Source: Streptococcus oralis Uo5 (GTDB taxonomy: Bacteria; Bacillota; Bacilli; Lactobacillales; Streptococcaceae). From it: a stretch of DNA of 64,000 nt. Positions within the stretch are counted from its first letter, which is position 1. Each line of letters starts with the position of its first letter. The stretch covers positions 1,335,001-1,399,000 of the forward strand of contig NC_015291.1 of the NCBI RefSeq assembly GCF_000253155.1, given 5' to 3'. Of this stretch, positions 8,522 to 18,529 are shown one piece after another. A program made the translations under genes and the position numbers. The notes beneath the pieces were generated by a model. The model had not been told where the DNA came from. It searched no databases and saw nothing but the letters and a program-made list of their open reading frames with translations.

Positions 8522-8989
8522 TTAAATCAAATCTGCCTCTTGAAGAGCTGTCTGAACAGTCTCAAGTGGTAAATAAGTTAACTCGATGCCTTTTTCTTGA
8601 TAGAGGTATTTGGCATAGTCGTCCATACGGTACTGGTTGATATAAACCACGCGCTTGCAACCAACTTGAAGCAGTTGTTTGGTGCAGTTCAGACAAGGGA
8701 AATGGGTCACATAGGCTGTAAATCCTCTTGGAACCCCCCGTTCAGCCCCCTGGAGAATAGCATTAACCTCAGCGTGAAGTGTTCGAACACAGTGACCTTC
8801 AATGACTAAACAGTCGTGATCGATACAGTGCTCCGTTCCTGATACGGAACCATTGTAGCCTGTTGAAATCACCTTATTATCCTTAACTAGAACAGCTCCC
8901 ACCTTGGCGCGTTTGCAGGTCGAACGATTGGCAATCAGTAAGGCCTGGGCAGCAAAGTACTCATCCCAAGCCAGTCTTTTTTCTGTCAT
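8522..8989 (-). CDS. comEB: Deoxycytidylate deaminase family protein (ComEB-like)
   Basis: A 155-residue zinc deaminase that by family converts dCMP to dUMP for dTTP synthesis. The catalytic motif HAEVNAI supplies His and Glu. FPCLNCTKQLLQVGCKRVVY supplies the two zinc cysteines. Upstream cysteines and histidines (RSTCKRAKVGAVLV, EHCIDHDC) fit the regulatory zinc site of dCMP deaminases. It is not next to comEA/comEC here, so the comEB name reflects homology only. The ribosome site is GGAG nine bases before ATG. Confidence 0.9.
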   Translation of the reverse strand: MTEKRLAWDEYFAAQALLIANRSTCKRAKVGAVLVKDNKVISTGYNGSVSGTEHCIDHDCLVIEGHCVRTLHAEVNAILQGAERGVPRGFTAYVTHFPCLNCTKQLLQVGCKRVVYINQYRMDDYAKYLYQEKGIELTYLPLETVQTALQEADLI

Positions 8990-9007
8990 AATTCTTCTCC
9001 TTATCTC

Positions 9008-9565
9008 CTATTTTTTGAAAAATGGCAAGCGTAAATCTGCAATCTTTTCAGCCGGAACCTTCATGCCATCCTTGATCCATTTGAGCAAAACCGATACGAT
9101 GGCAGAACTCCAAAAGGAATGAAGGTAGCTGCTAACGCCTTTTGATTTTCCGTGGTATTTTTCCAGAAATTCCTGCATGGCTTGGACGAAAATCTTTTCC
9201 AAGTGGTAGTCCAGGGCAAGTTGGATAACCTTGGCTTCTTTCTTGGCTGCGCGGAAAAGGTGTACCCAGACCAGATAAAGGTCTGTTTTGACATCGTAGT
9301 GGCTCAACTGTTCCATAATGTTATGGACACTGCGTTTAAAGACGCTTTCCAAAATTTCTTCTTTAGAGTCATAGTTACGATAGAAGGCGGCACGAGAGAC
9401 GCCCGCTCGTTTGACCAGCTCCGAAATGCTGATCTTGGCCAAATCTTTTTTCTCTAGAAGTTGCAAAAGAGCCGTCTCGATTGCTTCTCTGGTTAAAAAA
9501 TTGGATTCTTGATTTGATTTTCTGAGATTTTCAAGAGATTTTTCAGATATTTTACGTTCAGACAT
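9008..9565 (-). CDS. TetR/AcrR family regulator
   Basis: A 185-residue regulator with an N-terminal TetR helix-turn-helix (ISISELVKRAGVSRAAFYRNY, residues about 43-62) and an all-helical ligand or dimer domain with a tryptophan-rich segment (LHSFWSSAIVSVLLKWIKDG). It is divergent from the DegV gene, and a perfect 8-bp inverted repeat lies between that gene's promoter and start, so local control of degV is likely. The ligand is unknown; a fatty-acid signal would fit the neighbour but is a guess. Confidence 0.88.
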   Translation of the reverse strand: MSERKISEKSLENLRKSNQESNFLTREAIETALLQLLEKKDLAKISISELVKRAGVSRAAFYRNYDSKEEILESVFKRSVHNIMEQLSHYDVKTDLYLVWVHLFRAAKKEAKVIQLALDYHLEKIFVQAMQEFLEKYHGKSKGVSSYLHSFWSSAIVSVLLKWIKDGMKVPAEKIADLRLPFFKK

Positions 9566-9627
9566 AACAATTTCTTTCTACTTGTGACAACAGAGAGGTG
9601 GTACTTTTGTTTCAAGGGCTTTCATGA

Positions 9628-9676
9628 TATAATTGTAAAAAAAGACAGAACCTTTGTCAATGTATAAGTGACAAAG
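9628..9676 (+). promoter_or_regulatory. degV promoter and candidate TetR operator
   Basis: TATAAT at 9628-9633 is followed by the perfect inverted repeat CTTTGTCA-N9-TGACAAAG (9652-9676), which would lie in the first transcribed bases. A related half site, TTGTGACAA, occurs near 9580 before the tetR start. A repressor there would act as a roadblock. Confidence 0.6.
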
Positions 9677-9689
9677 ATGGAGAATTTCT

Positions 9690-10535
9690 ATGACTTGGAA
9701 GATTGTAGCTGACTCTGGTTGTGATTATCGTCAACTGCCTACCCTTGCTATCGATACTGAATTTGTGAGTGTTCCTTTAACCATTCAAGTAGCTGATCAG
9801 GTCTTTATTGATGATGCCAATCTCGACATTAACCACATGATGGAAACCATGTATGCGACTTCTGAGGCTTCAAAATCAGCCTGTCCTAGCCCTGATGATT
9901 ACCTGCGTGCATTTGAAGGTGCTAAGCATATCTTTGTCGTTACCATTACTGGTACTCTTTCAGGTAGCCATAATAGTGCACAGCTCGCTAAGAATATCTA
10001 TCTTGAAGAACACCCTGACACTCAGATTCATGTGATTGATAGTTTATCTGCTGGTGGGGAAGTTGACCTAATTGTCGAAAAAATCAATGACTTGATTGAT
10101 CAAGGACTTTCTTTTGAGAAAATTGTTGAAGCTATTACTGCCTACCAAGAAAAAACGAAGTTGCTCTTTGTCCTCGCTAAGGTTGATAACTTGGTAAAAA
10201 ATGGTCGTTTAAGCAAGCTTATCGGTACAGTTGTTGGTCTTCTCAACATCCGTATGGTCGGAGAGGCGAGTAATACTGGAACACTAGAACTGCTCCAAAA
10301 GGCTCGTGGACCAAAAAAATCCCTTCAAGCAGCCTATGAAGAAGTCATCAAGGCTGGCTATGCTGGTGGCCGTATCGTCATGGCTCATCGCAGCAATGAA
10401 AAATTCTGTCAGCAATTGTCAGAACGCTTGCAGGAAACCTTCCCACAAGCCAATATCAAAATCATTCCTACGTCTGGTCTCTGCAGTTTCTATGCAGAAG
10501 ATGGCGGCTTGTTGATGGGATATGAAATTAACTAA
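9690..10535 (+). CDS. DegV family fatty-acid-binding protein (FakB type)
   Basis: A 281-residue DegV protein. By family it holds a fatty acid for phosphorylation by the kinase FakA, feeding exogenous fatty acids into phospholipid synthesis. N-terminal WKIVADSGCDY, the loop ITGTLSGSHNSAQLAK and the C-terminal domain with IVMAHRSNEKFCQ are family features. A cysteine pair lies in SACPSPDD. It is divergent from tetR and followed by its own terminator. Which FakB paralogue it is, and its chain preference, cannot be read from the sequence. Confidence 0.88.
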   Translation: MTWKIVADSGCDYRQLPTLAIDTEFVSVPLTIQVADQVFIDDANLDINHMMETMYATSEASKSACPSPDDYLRAFEGAKHIFVVTITGTLSGSHNSAQLAKNIYLEEHPDTQIHVIDSLSAGGEVDLIVEKINDLIDQGLSFEKIVEAITAYQEKTKLLFVLAKVDNLVKNGRLSKLIGTVVGLLNIRMVGEASNTGTLELLQKARGPKKSLQAAYEEVIKAGYAGGRIVMAHRSNEKFCQQLSERLQETFPQANIKIIPTSGLCSFYAEDGGLLMGYEIN

Positions 10536-11768
<1,233 letters not shown>

Positions 11769-11787
11769 AGATCAAAGGTTGTAAAAA

Positions 11788-12243
11788 ATGAATAGAAGAG
11801 AATCAGTTGAATTTGTCAACATGTGTATGATTCAAAACGGAGACAAGGTTCTGGTCCAAGACAGAGTTAGCCCTGACTGGCCTGGTATTACTTTTCCTGG
11901 CGGGCATGTTGAACGTGGCGAATCCTTTGTCGAAGCTGTCATTCGTGAAGTGAAAGAAGAAACTGGTCTGACCATTTCCAAACCCCAACTCTGTGGTATC
12001 AAAAACTGGTATGATGACAAGGATTATCGTTATGTCGTCCTTTTTTACAAGACAAAACACTTTACTGGTGAACTCCAGTCTTCATACGAAGGGAAGGTTT
12101 GGTGGGAAGATTTTGACAATCTATCTCATCTAAAACTTGCTACTGATGATATGTCTGATATGCTTCGTGTTTTTTTAGAAGAGAATCTCAGTGAATTCTT
12201 TTACTATAAAGACGGTGACGACTGGCTTTATGACTTGAAGTAA
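11788..12243 (+). CDS. NUDIX hydrolase (8-oxo-dGTP diphosphatase type)
   Basis: A 151-residue NUDIX protein. The box GGHVERGESFVEAVIREVKE followed by ETGL fits GX5EX7REUXEEXGU at about residues 38-60. It likely cleaves a nucleoside diphosphate derivative; MutT-type cleaning of oxidised dGTP would be useful in a peroxide-producing bacterium, but substrate cannot be fixed by sequence. It follows the flavoprotein gene by 19 bases and is probably cotranscribed. Confidence 0.88.
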   Translation: MNRRESVEFVNMCMIQNGDKVLVQDRVSPDWPGITFPGGHVERGESFVEAVIREVKEETGLTISKPQLCGIKNWYDDKDYRYVVLFYKTKHFTGELQSSYEGKVWWEDFDNLSHLKLATDDMSDMLRVFLEENLSEFFYYKDGDDWLYDLK

Positions 12244-12245
12244 AA

Positions 12246-12272
12246 AATAGGCTAGGAAATTCCTAGCCTATT
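12246..12272. terminator. Bidirectional terminator between NUDIX and MerR genes
   Basis: A 13-bp stem, AATAGGCTAGGAA / TTCCTAGCCTATT with a one-base centre and A- and T-rich flanks, serves both convergent genes. Confidence 0.8.
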
Positions 12273-13012
12273 TATTCTGCATTTATCTGAACGTAAGCAG
12301 CAATGACATCTGATGTGTACTGGGCTGTTCCAGAACCAAACTTGTCAATGTTTTCCTTAAACTCTGGGTTGTAGACGTAACCTTTACCGATATGACCGAA
12401 TACCTCAATAGAGCAGTCAAATCCATAAGTGCGAATGGCTTGCAAGAGCTTAGCTGCTTGCTCTTGGTTTTCAGCTGCTGTTGCAGCTAGTCCATTTTTA
12501 AGGTTTTGAGCTAAAGCTTGAAAAACTTGGTTAAAGGCGGCCGTAGCCTCATCTTCACGACCTTTTTGGCGCTCGAGAGCCTGATCCATGACTTCTTGTC
12601 CATACTCTTCTACCGCCTTTTGATGGTATTTTTGATTGTCTTGATAGCTAAATCCAGTGAATTTTTCCTCAATGGTCATTTTTCTTTCTCCTTTTTGTTC
12701 TTGAATGGTTTTTTGCAAGGTGGAAATCAAGGTATCCAGATGTTGTCTTTCTTGGGTCAAATAGTCCAACTGTCTAGTCAAATGGGGCAATAAATCTGTC
12801 CTTTCTTCCTTTAATAGCTCTGCTATTTTTTCTAAAGAAAAGCCTAGATATTTGTAGTAAAGAATGACCTGAAGGCGTTCCAAATCCTCTTGACTGTAAG
12901 TTCGATAGCCGTTTTCCGACTTTAAGGGGACCAAGAGTCCTATCTTGTCATAGTGGTGCAGGGTCTTGACAGAGACACCTGAAAGCTGCGCAGCTTCTTT
13001 TATATGGTACAT
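12272..13012 (-). CDS. MerR family regulator with TipAS antibiotic-recognition domain
   Basis: A 246-residue two-domain regulator. Residues 1-70 are a MerR helix-turn-helix (YHIKEAAQLSGVSVKTLHHY, then GYRTYSQEDLERLQ). A coiled helix spans about 75-110, and residues 120-246 are a TipAS-like globin-type domain. TipA proteins bind thiopeptides or other amphipathic drugs and activate efflux genes. No cognate exporter is adjacent here, although it is divergent from the SNF transporter. Start ATG 13012 has AGGAGG upstream. Confidence 0.88.
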   Translation of the reverse strand: MYHIKEAAQLSGVSVKTLHHYDKIGLLVPLKSENGYRTYSQEDLERLQVILYYKYLGFSLEKIAELLKEERTDLLPHLTRQLDYLTQERQHLDTLISTLQKTIQEQKGERKMTIEEKFTGFSYQDNQKYHQKAVEEYGQEVMDQALERQKGREDEATAAFNQVFQALAQNLKNGLAATAAENQEQAAKLLQAIRTYGFDCSIEVFGHIGKGYVYNPEFKENIDKFGSGTAQYTSDVIAAYVQINAE

Positions 13013-13124
13013 GATTTCCTCCTTACATAGATAGTATAAACCCTCTCCTTAGGTCAGAGTCAAGTGTTTTTGCGAAAAATTTTTAACTTTTTGAGAAAGG
13101 TGTGAAAACTTGAAAATGGTTTTC

Positions 13125-13264
13125 TTGACAGACCTTAGAAAACATGATAGGATAGTCAAGTCTATCAATCAAACAGAAGGCTCGTAAAGAGCCATTGAGG
13201 GAAGGCTATTTGACAACTCAAGTAGCCTTTTCTTATTTTAAAAAACGAGATTGGAGTTTCAACT
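13125..13264 (+). promoter_or_regulatory. Promoter and structured leader of the SNF transporter gene
   Basis: TTGACA (13125-13130), 17-bp spacer and TAGGAT (13148-13153). The predicted leader of about 100 nt holds hairpin GGCTC/GAGCC (13179-13193), then AAGGCTATTTGA / TCAAGTAGCCTT (13202-13229), then TTCTTATTTT. The second hairpin looks like an intrinsic terminator upstream of the gene. AGCC of the first hairpin could pair with GGCT of the second, so an attenuator is possible. Confidence 0.55.
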
Positions 13265-14605
13265 ATGTCAGAAAAATCACAATGGGGATCGAAACTAGGC
13301 TTTATTCTAGCATCTGCTGGCTCAGCCATCGGGCTTGGTGCCGTTTGGAAGTTTCCCTATATGACTGCTGCTAATGGCGGAGGAGGCTTTTTGTTGGTCT
13401 TTCTCATTTCCACTATTTTAATCGGTTTCCCGCTCCTGCTTGCTGAATTTGCCCTTGGTCGTAGTGCTGGCGTTTCCGCTATCAAAACCTTTGGAAAACT
13501 GGGCAACAATAGCAAATACAATTTTATTGGTTGGATTGGTGCCTTTGCCCTCTTTATCCTCCTATCCTTTTACAGTGTCATTGGAGGATGGATTCTAGTC
13601 TATCTAGGCATTGAGTTTGGAAAATTGTTCCAACTTAGCGGAACGGGTGATTATGCTCAGTTATTTACTTCAATCATTTCAAATCCAGCCATTGCCCTAG
13701 GAGCTCAAGCTGCCTTTATCTTATTGAATATCTTTATTGTATCACGTGGGGTCCAAAAAGGGATCGAAAGAGCTTCGAAAGTCATGATGCCCCTGCTCTT
13801 TATCATTTTTGTCGTGATCATTGGGCGCTCTCTCAGTTTGCCAAATGCCATGGAAGGCGTTCTCTACTTCCTCAAACCAGACTTTTCAAAACTGACCAGT
13901 GCTGGTCTCCTCTATGCTCTGGGACAATCTTTCTTTGCCCTCTCACTAGGGGTTACAGCCATGCTGACCTATGCGTCCTACTTGGACAAGAAAACCAATC
14001 TAGTCCAATCAGGAATCTCCATTGTAGCCATGAACATCTCGGTATCCATCATGGCAGGTCTAGCCATTTTCCCAGCCATGTCAGCCTTCAACATCCAGTC
14101 TGAAGGGGGACCAAGCCTGCTCTTTATCGTCTTGCCTCAACTCTTTGACAAGATGCCTTTTGGAACCATTTTCTATATCCTCTTCCTCTTGCTCTTCCTC
14201 TTTGCGACGGTCACTTCTTCTGTCGTGATGCTGGAGATCAATGTGGGAAATATCACCAATCAGGACAACAGCAAGCGTGCCAAATGGAGTGCCATTTTAG
14301 GAATCTTGACCTTCGCCTTTGGAATTCCTTCAGCCCTATCCTATGGAGTTATGGCAGATATTCATATTTTTGGAAAGACCTTCTTTGATGCCATGGATTT
14401 CTTGGTTTCCAATCTCCTCATGCCATTTGGAGCTCTCTGCCTGTCACTTTTTACAGGCTACATCTTTAAAAAGGCCCTTGCCATGGAGGAACTCCATCTT
14501 GATGAAAGAGTATGGAAACAAGGACTTTTCCAAGTTTGGCTTTTCCTTCTTCGTTTTATCATTCCTATCATCATCATCGTGGTCTTTATCGCCCAATTTA
14601 TGTAA
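13265..14605 (+). CDS. SNF-family sodium-dependent transporter
   Basis: A 446-residue membrane protein of the neurotransmitter:sodium symporter family with eleven to twelve helices. The family signature is SAIGLGAVWKFPYMTAANGG in helix 1, including the unwound segment that binds Na+ and substrate. Bacterial members carry amino acids; the specific substrate is unknown. It is expressed from a promoter with a terminator-like leader. The stop is followed by a terminator that overlaps the 3' end of manA. Confidence 0.9.
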   Translation: MSEKSQWGSKLGFILASAGSAIGLGAVWKFPYMTAANGGGGFLLVFLISTILIGFPLLLAEFALGRSAGVSAIKTFGKLGNNSKYNFIGWIGAFALFILLSFYSVIGGWILVYLGIEFGKLFQLSGTGDYAQLFTSIISNPAIALGAQAAFILLNIFIVSRGVQKGIERASKVMMPLLFIIFVVIIGRSLSLPNAMEGVLYFLKPDFSKLTSAGLLYALGQSFFALSLGVTAMLTYASYLDKKTNLVQSGISIVAMNISVSIMAGLAIFPAMSAFNIQSEGGPSLLFIVLPQLFDKMPFGTIFYILFLLLFLFATVTSSVVMLEINVGNITNQDNSKRAKWSAILGILTFAFGIPSALSYGVMADIHIFGKTFFDAMDFLVSNLLMPFGALCLSLFTGYIFKKALAMEELHLDERVWKQGLFQVWLFLLRFIIPIIIIVVFIAQFM

Positions 14606-15590
14606 TCAAAAAGGACTTGAGTAATGAACTCAGGCCCTTTCTTTTTTTATGGATGGCTACAATCAATTCTAAACCTTTTCCTTCCAAGGTCCAAGATTCA
14701 ACATCACTTGGTAGGATAAAGTGGCTGCCTTTTTGGATTGGATAGTTTTTTTCGTCAACAGTAAGCTGACCTTGACCAGCCAAGACGCTATACAAGCTGT
14801 AGTCAGCTGTCTTTTCAAAATCAACTTTTCCAGTAATTTCCCATTTGTAAACTGCGAAGAAATCATTAGAAACAAGGAGAGTGGAACGTAAATCATCAGC
14901 TTTGATAGTTACAGGACGGCTATTAGCAGGCTCACCAATGTTTAAAACATCGATAGATTTTTCAAGGTGAAGTTCACGCAAGTTGCCCTTGTCGTCCTTG
15001 CGGTCAAAGTCATAGACACGGTAGGTGGTATCGCTAGACTGCTGGGTTTCAAGAATCAAGATACCTGCTCCGATAGCGTGCATAGTTCCACTTGGTACAT
15101 AGAAGAAATCACCAGCTTTGACAGGAACTTTTGTTAATAGACCATCCCAGTCTTTAGCTTCGATTTGCTGGCGGAGTTCTTCTTTTGACTTGGCATTGTG
15201 GCCATAGATAATCTCTGATCCTTCATCTGCAGCGATGATATACCAGCATTCTGTTTTTCCAAGTTCGCCTTCATGCTCGAGCCCGTAAGCATCGTCTGGG
15301 TGAACTTGGACACTGAGCCAGTCGTTGGCATCGAGAATTTTGGTCAACAGTGGAAATACAGGATCTGGACGGTTGCCAAACAACTCACGGTGTTCCGCAT
15401 ACAAAGTAGCAAGGTCTGTTCCCTCGTAGCGTCCATTTGCAACCTTAGAAACTCCATTTGGGTGAGCTGAGATAGCCCAGTATTCTCCGATTTTTTCACT
15501 TGGAATGTCGTAACCAAACTCATCACGTAGCTTGGTACCACCCCAGATTTTTTCTTGCATAACTGATTGTAAAAATAATGGTTCTGACAT
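14598..15590 (-). CDS. manA: Mannose-6-phosphate isomerase, class I
   Basis: A 330-residue zinc enzyme interconverting mannose-6-phosphate and fructose-6-phosphate. The metal site residues lie in QVHPDDAYG, KTECWYI and MHAIGAG. The N-terminal QEKIWGGTKLRDEFGY matches streptococcal ManA. The last 15 or so residues (KKRKGLSSLLKSFLIT) are lysine- and serine-rich, unlike the usual short end, and are encoded by the SNF terminator hairpin. Family members I recall are nearer 314-316 residues, so a small indel may have shifted the natural stop. Confidence 0.93.
   Translation of the reverse strand: MSEPLFLQSVMQEKIWGGTKLRDEFGYDIPSEKIGEYWAISAHPNGVSKVANGRYEGTDLATLYAEHRELFGNRPDPVFPLLTKILDANDWLSVQVHPDDAYGLEHEGELGKTECWYIIAADEGSEIIYGHNAKSKEELRQQIEAKDWDGLLTKVPVKAGDFFYVPSGTMHAIGAGILILETQQSSDTTYRVYDFDRKDDKGNLRELHLEKSIDVLNIGEPANSRPVTIKADDLRSTLLVSNDFFAVYKWEITGKVDFEKTADYSLYSVLAGQGQLTVDEKNYPIQKGSHFILPSDVESWTLEGKGLELIVAIHKKRKGLSSLLKSFLIT
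14609..14648 (+). terminator. SNF transporter terminator
   Basis: An imperfect stem from AAGGACTTGAGT to AACTCAGGCCCTT, followed by TTCTTTTTTT. It lies inside the last codons of the convergent manA reading frame. Confidence 0.7.
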
Positions 15591-15630
15591 GTCAATCTCC
15601 TGTCTGATTTTTCTCCCCTCATTATAGCAA

Positions 15631-15657
15631 AAAAAGAGTTCGAATTGAACTCTTTTT
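15631..15657. terminator. Hairpin between SemiSWEET and manA
   Basis: AAAAAGAGTTC-GAATT-GAACTCTTTTT, symmetrical with T runs on both strands. On the minus strand it lies upstream of manA and downstream of the SemiSWEET gene, so it insulates manA. Confidence 0.75.
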
Positions 15658-15740
15658 CCGATCTTATAAAGTAGGGAGAAGATTTTGTAAAAATAGTAAC
15701 GAAATAATCTTTTACTTGAGAATCTATTTTTATGTACAAA

Positions 15741-15768
15741 AAAAAAAGACTGAAACCAGTCTTCTTTT
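15741..15768 (-). terminator. SemiSWEET terminator
   Basis: AAGACTG-AAAC-CAGTCTT with a long T run on the minus strand, directly after the stop codon. Confidence 0.75.
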
Positions 15769-16028
15769 TAAATCAATGCCGTAATAGCCGTTACTAGACC
15801 AAAAACGATACCCGGTGCATTAGCAGCCGCGAGGGGAATATCTCTTTCCTTTTTGAAAAGACCGTAGTAAACCCAGAGACTACAGTTGATGGCTGCGACT
15901 AAGGGTTGGATAAAGTTCCCTTTTTGACCAGCCAGGTTGTTCATGATTTGTGGGAAGTAAGAGACGTACATCATAACAGACATGAAGGTCGCTACCCAAC
16001 CCAAAACTTTCATTTGTTTTTCAGACAT
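15768..16028 (-). CDS. SemiSWEET family transporter (PQ-loop)
   Basis: An 86-residue membrane protein with three helices and the PQ-loop signature (YVSYFPQIMNN) in helix 1. Bacterial SemiSWEETs dimerise to make a small sugar uniporter; the sugar is not predictable. WVYYGLFKKERDIPLAAAN is the usual end of helix 2. I chose ATG 16028 (MSEKQMKVLG), with AGAGG at the right spacing, over an upstream start six codons earlier. Confidence 0.85.
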   Translation of the reverse strand: MSEKQMKVLGWVATFMSVMMYVSYFPQIMNNLAGQKGNFIQPLVAAINCSLWVYYGLFKKERDIPLAAANAPGIVFGLVTAITALI

Positions 16029-16152
16029 TTTCAAAACCTCTTTCATTTTTATGAATCATATTTTATAATCTTTTTTCAAAACAATCAAGACTTTGAAGCT
16101 TTTGTTATGAAGATGTAAACTATCACAATCTTGTGATAAAAAAAGGAAACAG

Positions 16153-16178
16153 AAAAAGACCGGGTTTCTCCGATCTTT
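16153..16178 (-). terminator. VOC gene terminator
   Basis: The minus strand reads AAAGATCGG then CCGGTCTTTTT with a short loop. It is nearly identical to the hairpin after spxB at 16607-16634. Confidence 0.6.
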
Positions 16179-16244
16179 CAATAGTTCCTATTCTCACATT
16201 CTGTTTTAAGAATGATTAAGATTAACTTCAAATGACTAATCGCT

Positions 16245-16592
16245 CTATTTCATTCGATAAAAATCAATCACTAAACCAGCAGGTCCTCTAACTAATAAGG
16301 ACTCTGTTCCCCAATCCGTTTCACAAGGACCGTGTAAAATCTCGGTACCAAGCTCTTTCAATCGTTGGTAATTCTGGTCGACATCCTCAACCTCAATGTG
16401 TAGAATGATTCCTGACTGAAAATTTTCCAAAGGAATCAAATGTTTCTCTGACAACATGAGACAATGACTGCCAATCGTGAACTGAGCAAAACTGTCATCA
16501 ACATAATCGGCTTTTTTATCCAAAATACGCTCCAAGTCAGCACAGACTTGAGGAACATCTGAAACGATGATATCTAATTGATTTAAATTCAT
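16245..16592 (-). CDS. VOC (glyoxalase/bleomycin-resistance) superfamily protein
   Basis: A 115-residue single-domain VOC protein with the beta-alpha-beta-beta-beta repeats of the superfamily. LNQLDIIVSDVPQVCADLE opens the first module, and IILHIEVEDVDQNYQRLKE opens the second. It ends with the usual DPAG-like strand, here VRGPAGLVIDFYRMK. Catalytic or binding function is unassigned. It lies downstream of spxB behind a terminator, so it is probably expressed separately. Confidence 0.8.
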   Translation of the reverse strand: MNLNQLDIIVSDVPQVCADLERILDKKADYVDDSFAQFTIGSHCLMLSEKHLIPLENFQSGIILHIEVEDVDQNYQRLKELGTEILHGPCETDWGTESLLVRGPAGLVIDFYRMK

Positions 16593-16606
16593 TTACTCTC
16601 CTCCAG

Positions 16607-16634
16607 AAAAAGACCGGATTACTCCGATCTTTTT
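16607..16634 (-). terminator. spxB terminator
   Basis: The minus strand reads AAAAAGATCGGAG, a 4-nt loop, then CCGGTCTTTTT. One imperfect position. A paralogous copy follows the VOC gene. Confidence 0.65.
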
Positions 16635-16679
16635 AAGTTTCTCTCTATGAAAATCAAAGATTAAATTCGACGAGAGAAA

Positions 16680-18455
16680 TTATTTGATTGCGCGTGATTG
16701 CAACCCTTCTTCTTCCAAGAAGAGGCGGAATGGTACAAGCTCTTCAGCTTCGTATTTTTCCTTGAAGGATTTGATTGCTTCTTCTGAGTGTTGTTTTGGA
16801 TCCAACTCAAGTACTTCTACTGGAAGTGGACGATGTGGAGTGATGTGAGCATCGATAACAATAGTTTTACCTTCTTTGTTCAATTTAACAGCTTCTGCAA
16901 CAACTGCATCGATATCTTCGATACGGTCAACTGTAAATCCTACAGCACCTTGCGCTTCAGCGATTTTCGCATAGTCAGCATTAGGGAAGTCACAACCAAA
17001 CAAGTGTTTGTTTGTGTCTTCGTATTTGTCCTTGATGAAGGCATATTTACCATTTGAGAAGACAACGTTGATAACTGGAAGGTCGTATTGAACGTTTGTG
17101 ATAACGTCTGGGTAGCACATGTTGAATGCACCGTCACCCATGATGTTCCATACTTGGCGATCTGGATTGTCTTTCTTAGCAGCGATACCACCAGGAAGGG
17201 CAATACCCATTGTCGCAAAGAGTGGAGATGTACGCCACATGTTCTTAGGTGTCATGTGAAGGTGACGAGTAGATGTTTGAGTAGTGTCACCTACGTCGAT
17301 TGAGTAGATAGCGTCTTGATCAGCATGTTTGTTGATTGCATTGTAAACTTGGTACAATTGCAATTCACCCTCAGTTTTACCTTCGAGTTTGTTCATGTAA
17401 TCACGCCAGTTTTGGTTGTTCTTAACGTTTGCACGCCACCATGGAGTAGATTCTACTGGGTTTACTTTGTCAAGGATTGCTTTCGCTGCTTGACCTGCAT
17501 CACCAAGGATAGAAGCGTCAAGGGCATGACGTTTACCAAGTTTGTAAGGGTCGATATCGACTTGGATGAATTTTTCAGTGTTCTTGAAGGCTTCGTAAAC
17601 TTCAGCAAATGGGAAGTTTGAACCAAGGAAAAGAACTGTGTCTGCTTCAAAGACCACTTCGTTGGCTGGTTTCCAACCAACACGGTAAGCAGAACCTGTC
17701 AAACCTTCGTAGTTCCATTCAAAAGCTTCAAAGTTTTTACCAGTTGTGATGATTGGTGCTTTGATTTTACGTGACAATTCAGTAATGACTTCACCAGCTT
17801 TAACACCACCGTAACCAGCGTAGATAACTGGGCGTTCAGCATTGTTCAAGATTTCAACTGCTTTGTCAATTTCAACTTCGTTCAAAGCAGGAGCGATGAA
17901 TGAACGTTCGTATGAACCTGAACCATAGTATGAGTTTTCATCGATTTCTTGGAAACCGAAGTTTACTGGAATTTCAACAACAGCTGGACCTTTTTTAGAA
18001 ACTGCAGCACGGCAAGCTTCGTCAATTACTTTTGGTAATTGCTCAGCGTAAGCGACACGTTTGTTGTAGACAGCGATACCGTTGTACATTGGGTTTTGGT
18101 TCAATTCTTGGAAGGCATCCATGTTGAGTTCGTTAACAGGACGTGATCCAAGGATAGCAAGGAATGGAGTGTTATCCATAGCTGCATCGTAAACACCGTT
18201 AATCAAGTGAGTCGCACCTGGACCACCTGAACCTACTGCAACCCCGATTGAGCCGCCGAATTTAGCTTGCATGACCGCAGCAAGAGCACCTGTTTCTTCG
18301 TGGCGAACTTGCAAGAAGCGGATATCTTTGTCTTCAGCCAAAGCGTCCATCAATGAGCTGAGTGTTCCTGATGGGATACCGTAGATTGTGTCTACGCCCC
18401 ATGTTTTCAATACGTTGAGCATTGCTGCAGATGCAGTAATTTTCCCTTGAGTCAT
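16680..18455 (-). CDS. spxB: Pyruvate oxidase SpxB
   Basis: A 591-residue flavin- and TPP-dependent enzyme that converts pyruvate, phosphate and O2 to acetyl phosphate, CO2 and H2O2. The N-terminal Pyr domain contains [19 protein letters not shown], the middle domain binds FAD, and the C-terminal PP domain carries the TPP motif [12 protein letters not shown]. Length and sequence are those of streptococcal SpxB. It is the main peroxide source in this group. A cre-like site lies about 60 bp upstream, consistent with reported CcpA control. Confidence 0.97.
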   Translation of the reverse strand: MTQGKITASAAMLNVLKTWGVDTIYGIPSGTLSSLMDALAEDKDIRFLQVRHEETGALAAVMQAKFGGSIGVAVGSGGPGATHLINGVYDAAMDNTPFLAILGSRPVNELNMDAFQELNQNPMYNGIAVYNKRVAYAEQLPKVIDEACRAAVSKKGPAVVEIPVNFGFQEIDENSYYGSGSYERSFIAPALNEVEIDKAVEILNNAERPVIYAGYGGVKAGEVITELSRKIKAPIITTGKNFEAFEWNYEGLTGSAYRVGWKPANEVVFEADTVLFLGSNFPFAEVYEAFKNTEKFIQVDIDPYKLGKRHALDASILGDAGQAAKAILDKVNPVESTPWWRANVKNNQNWRDYMNKLEGKTEGELQLYQVYNAINKHADQDAIYSIDVGDTTQTSTRHLHMTPKNMWRTSPLFATMGIALPGGIAAKKDNPDRQVWNIMGDGAFNMCYPDVITNVQYDLPVINVVFSNGKYAFIKDKYEDTNKHLFGCDFPNADYAKIAEAQGAVGFTVDRIEDIDAVVAEAVKLNKEGKTIVIDAHITPHRPLPVEVLELDPKQHSEEAIKSFKEKYEAEELVPFRLFLEEEGLQSRAIK

Positions 18456-18514
18456 AATGATAACTCTCCTTCAAATATTTTTAAAACTTGATAAATCCGT
18501 TTTCATATACTAAT

Positions 18515-18529
18515 TGGAAACGTTTCAGC
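18515..18529. promoter_or_regulatory. cre site upstream of spxB
   Basis: TGGAAACGTTTCAGC closely matches the catabolite response element TGWAARCGYTWWCW read on either strand. It lies 60 bp before the spxB start. CcpA activation of spxB is established in pneumococcus; the exact site use here is inferred. Confidence 0.65.
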
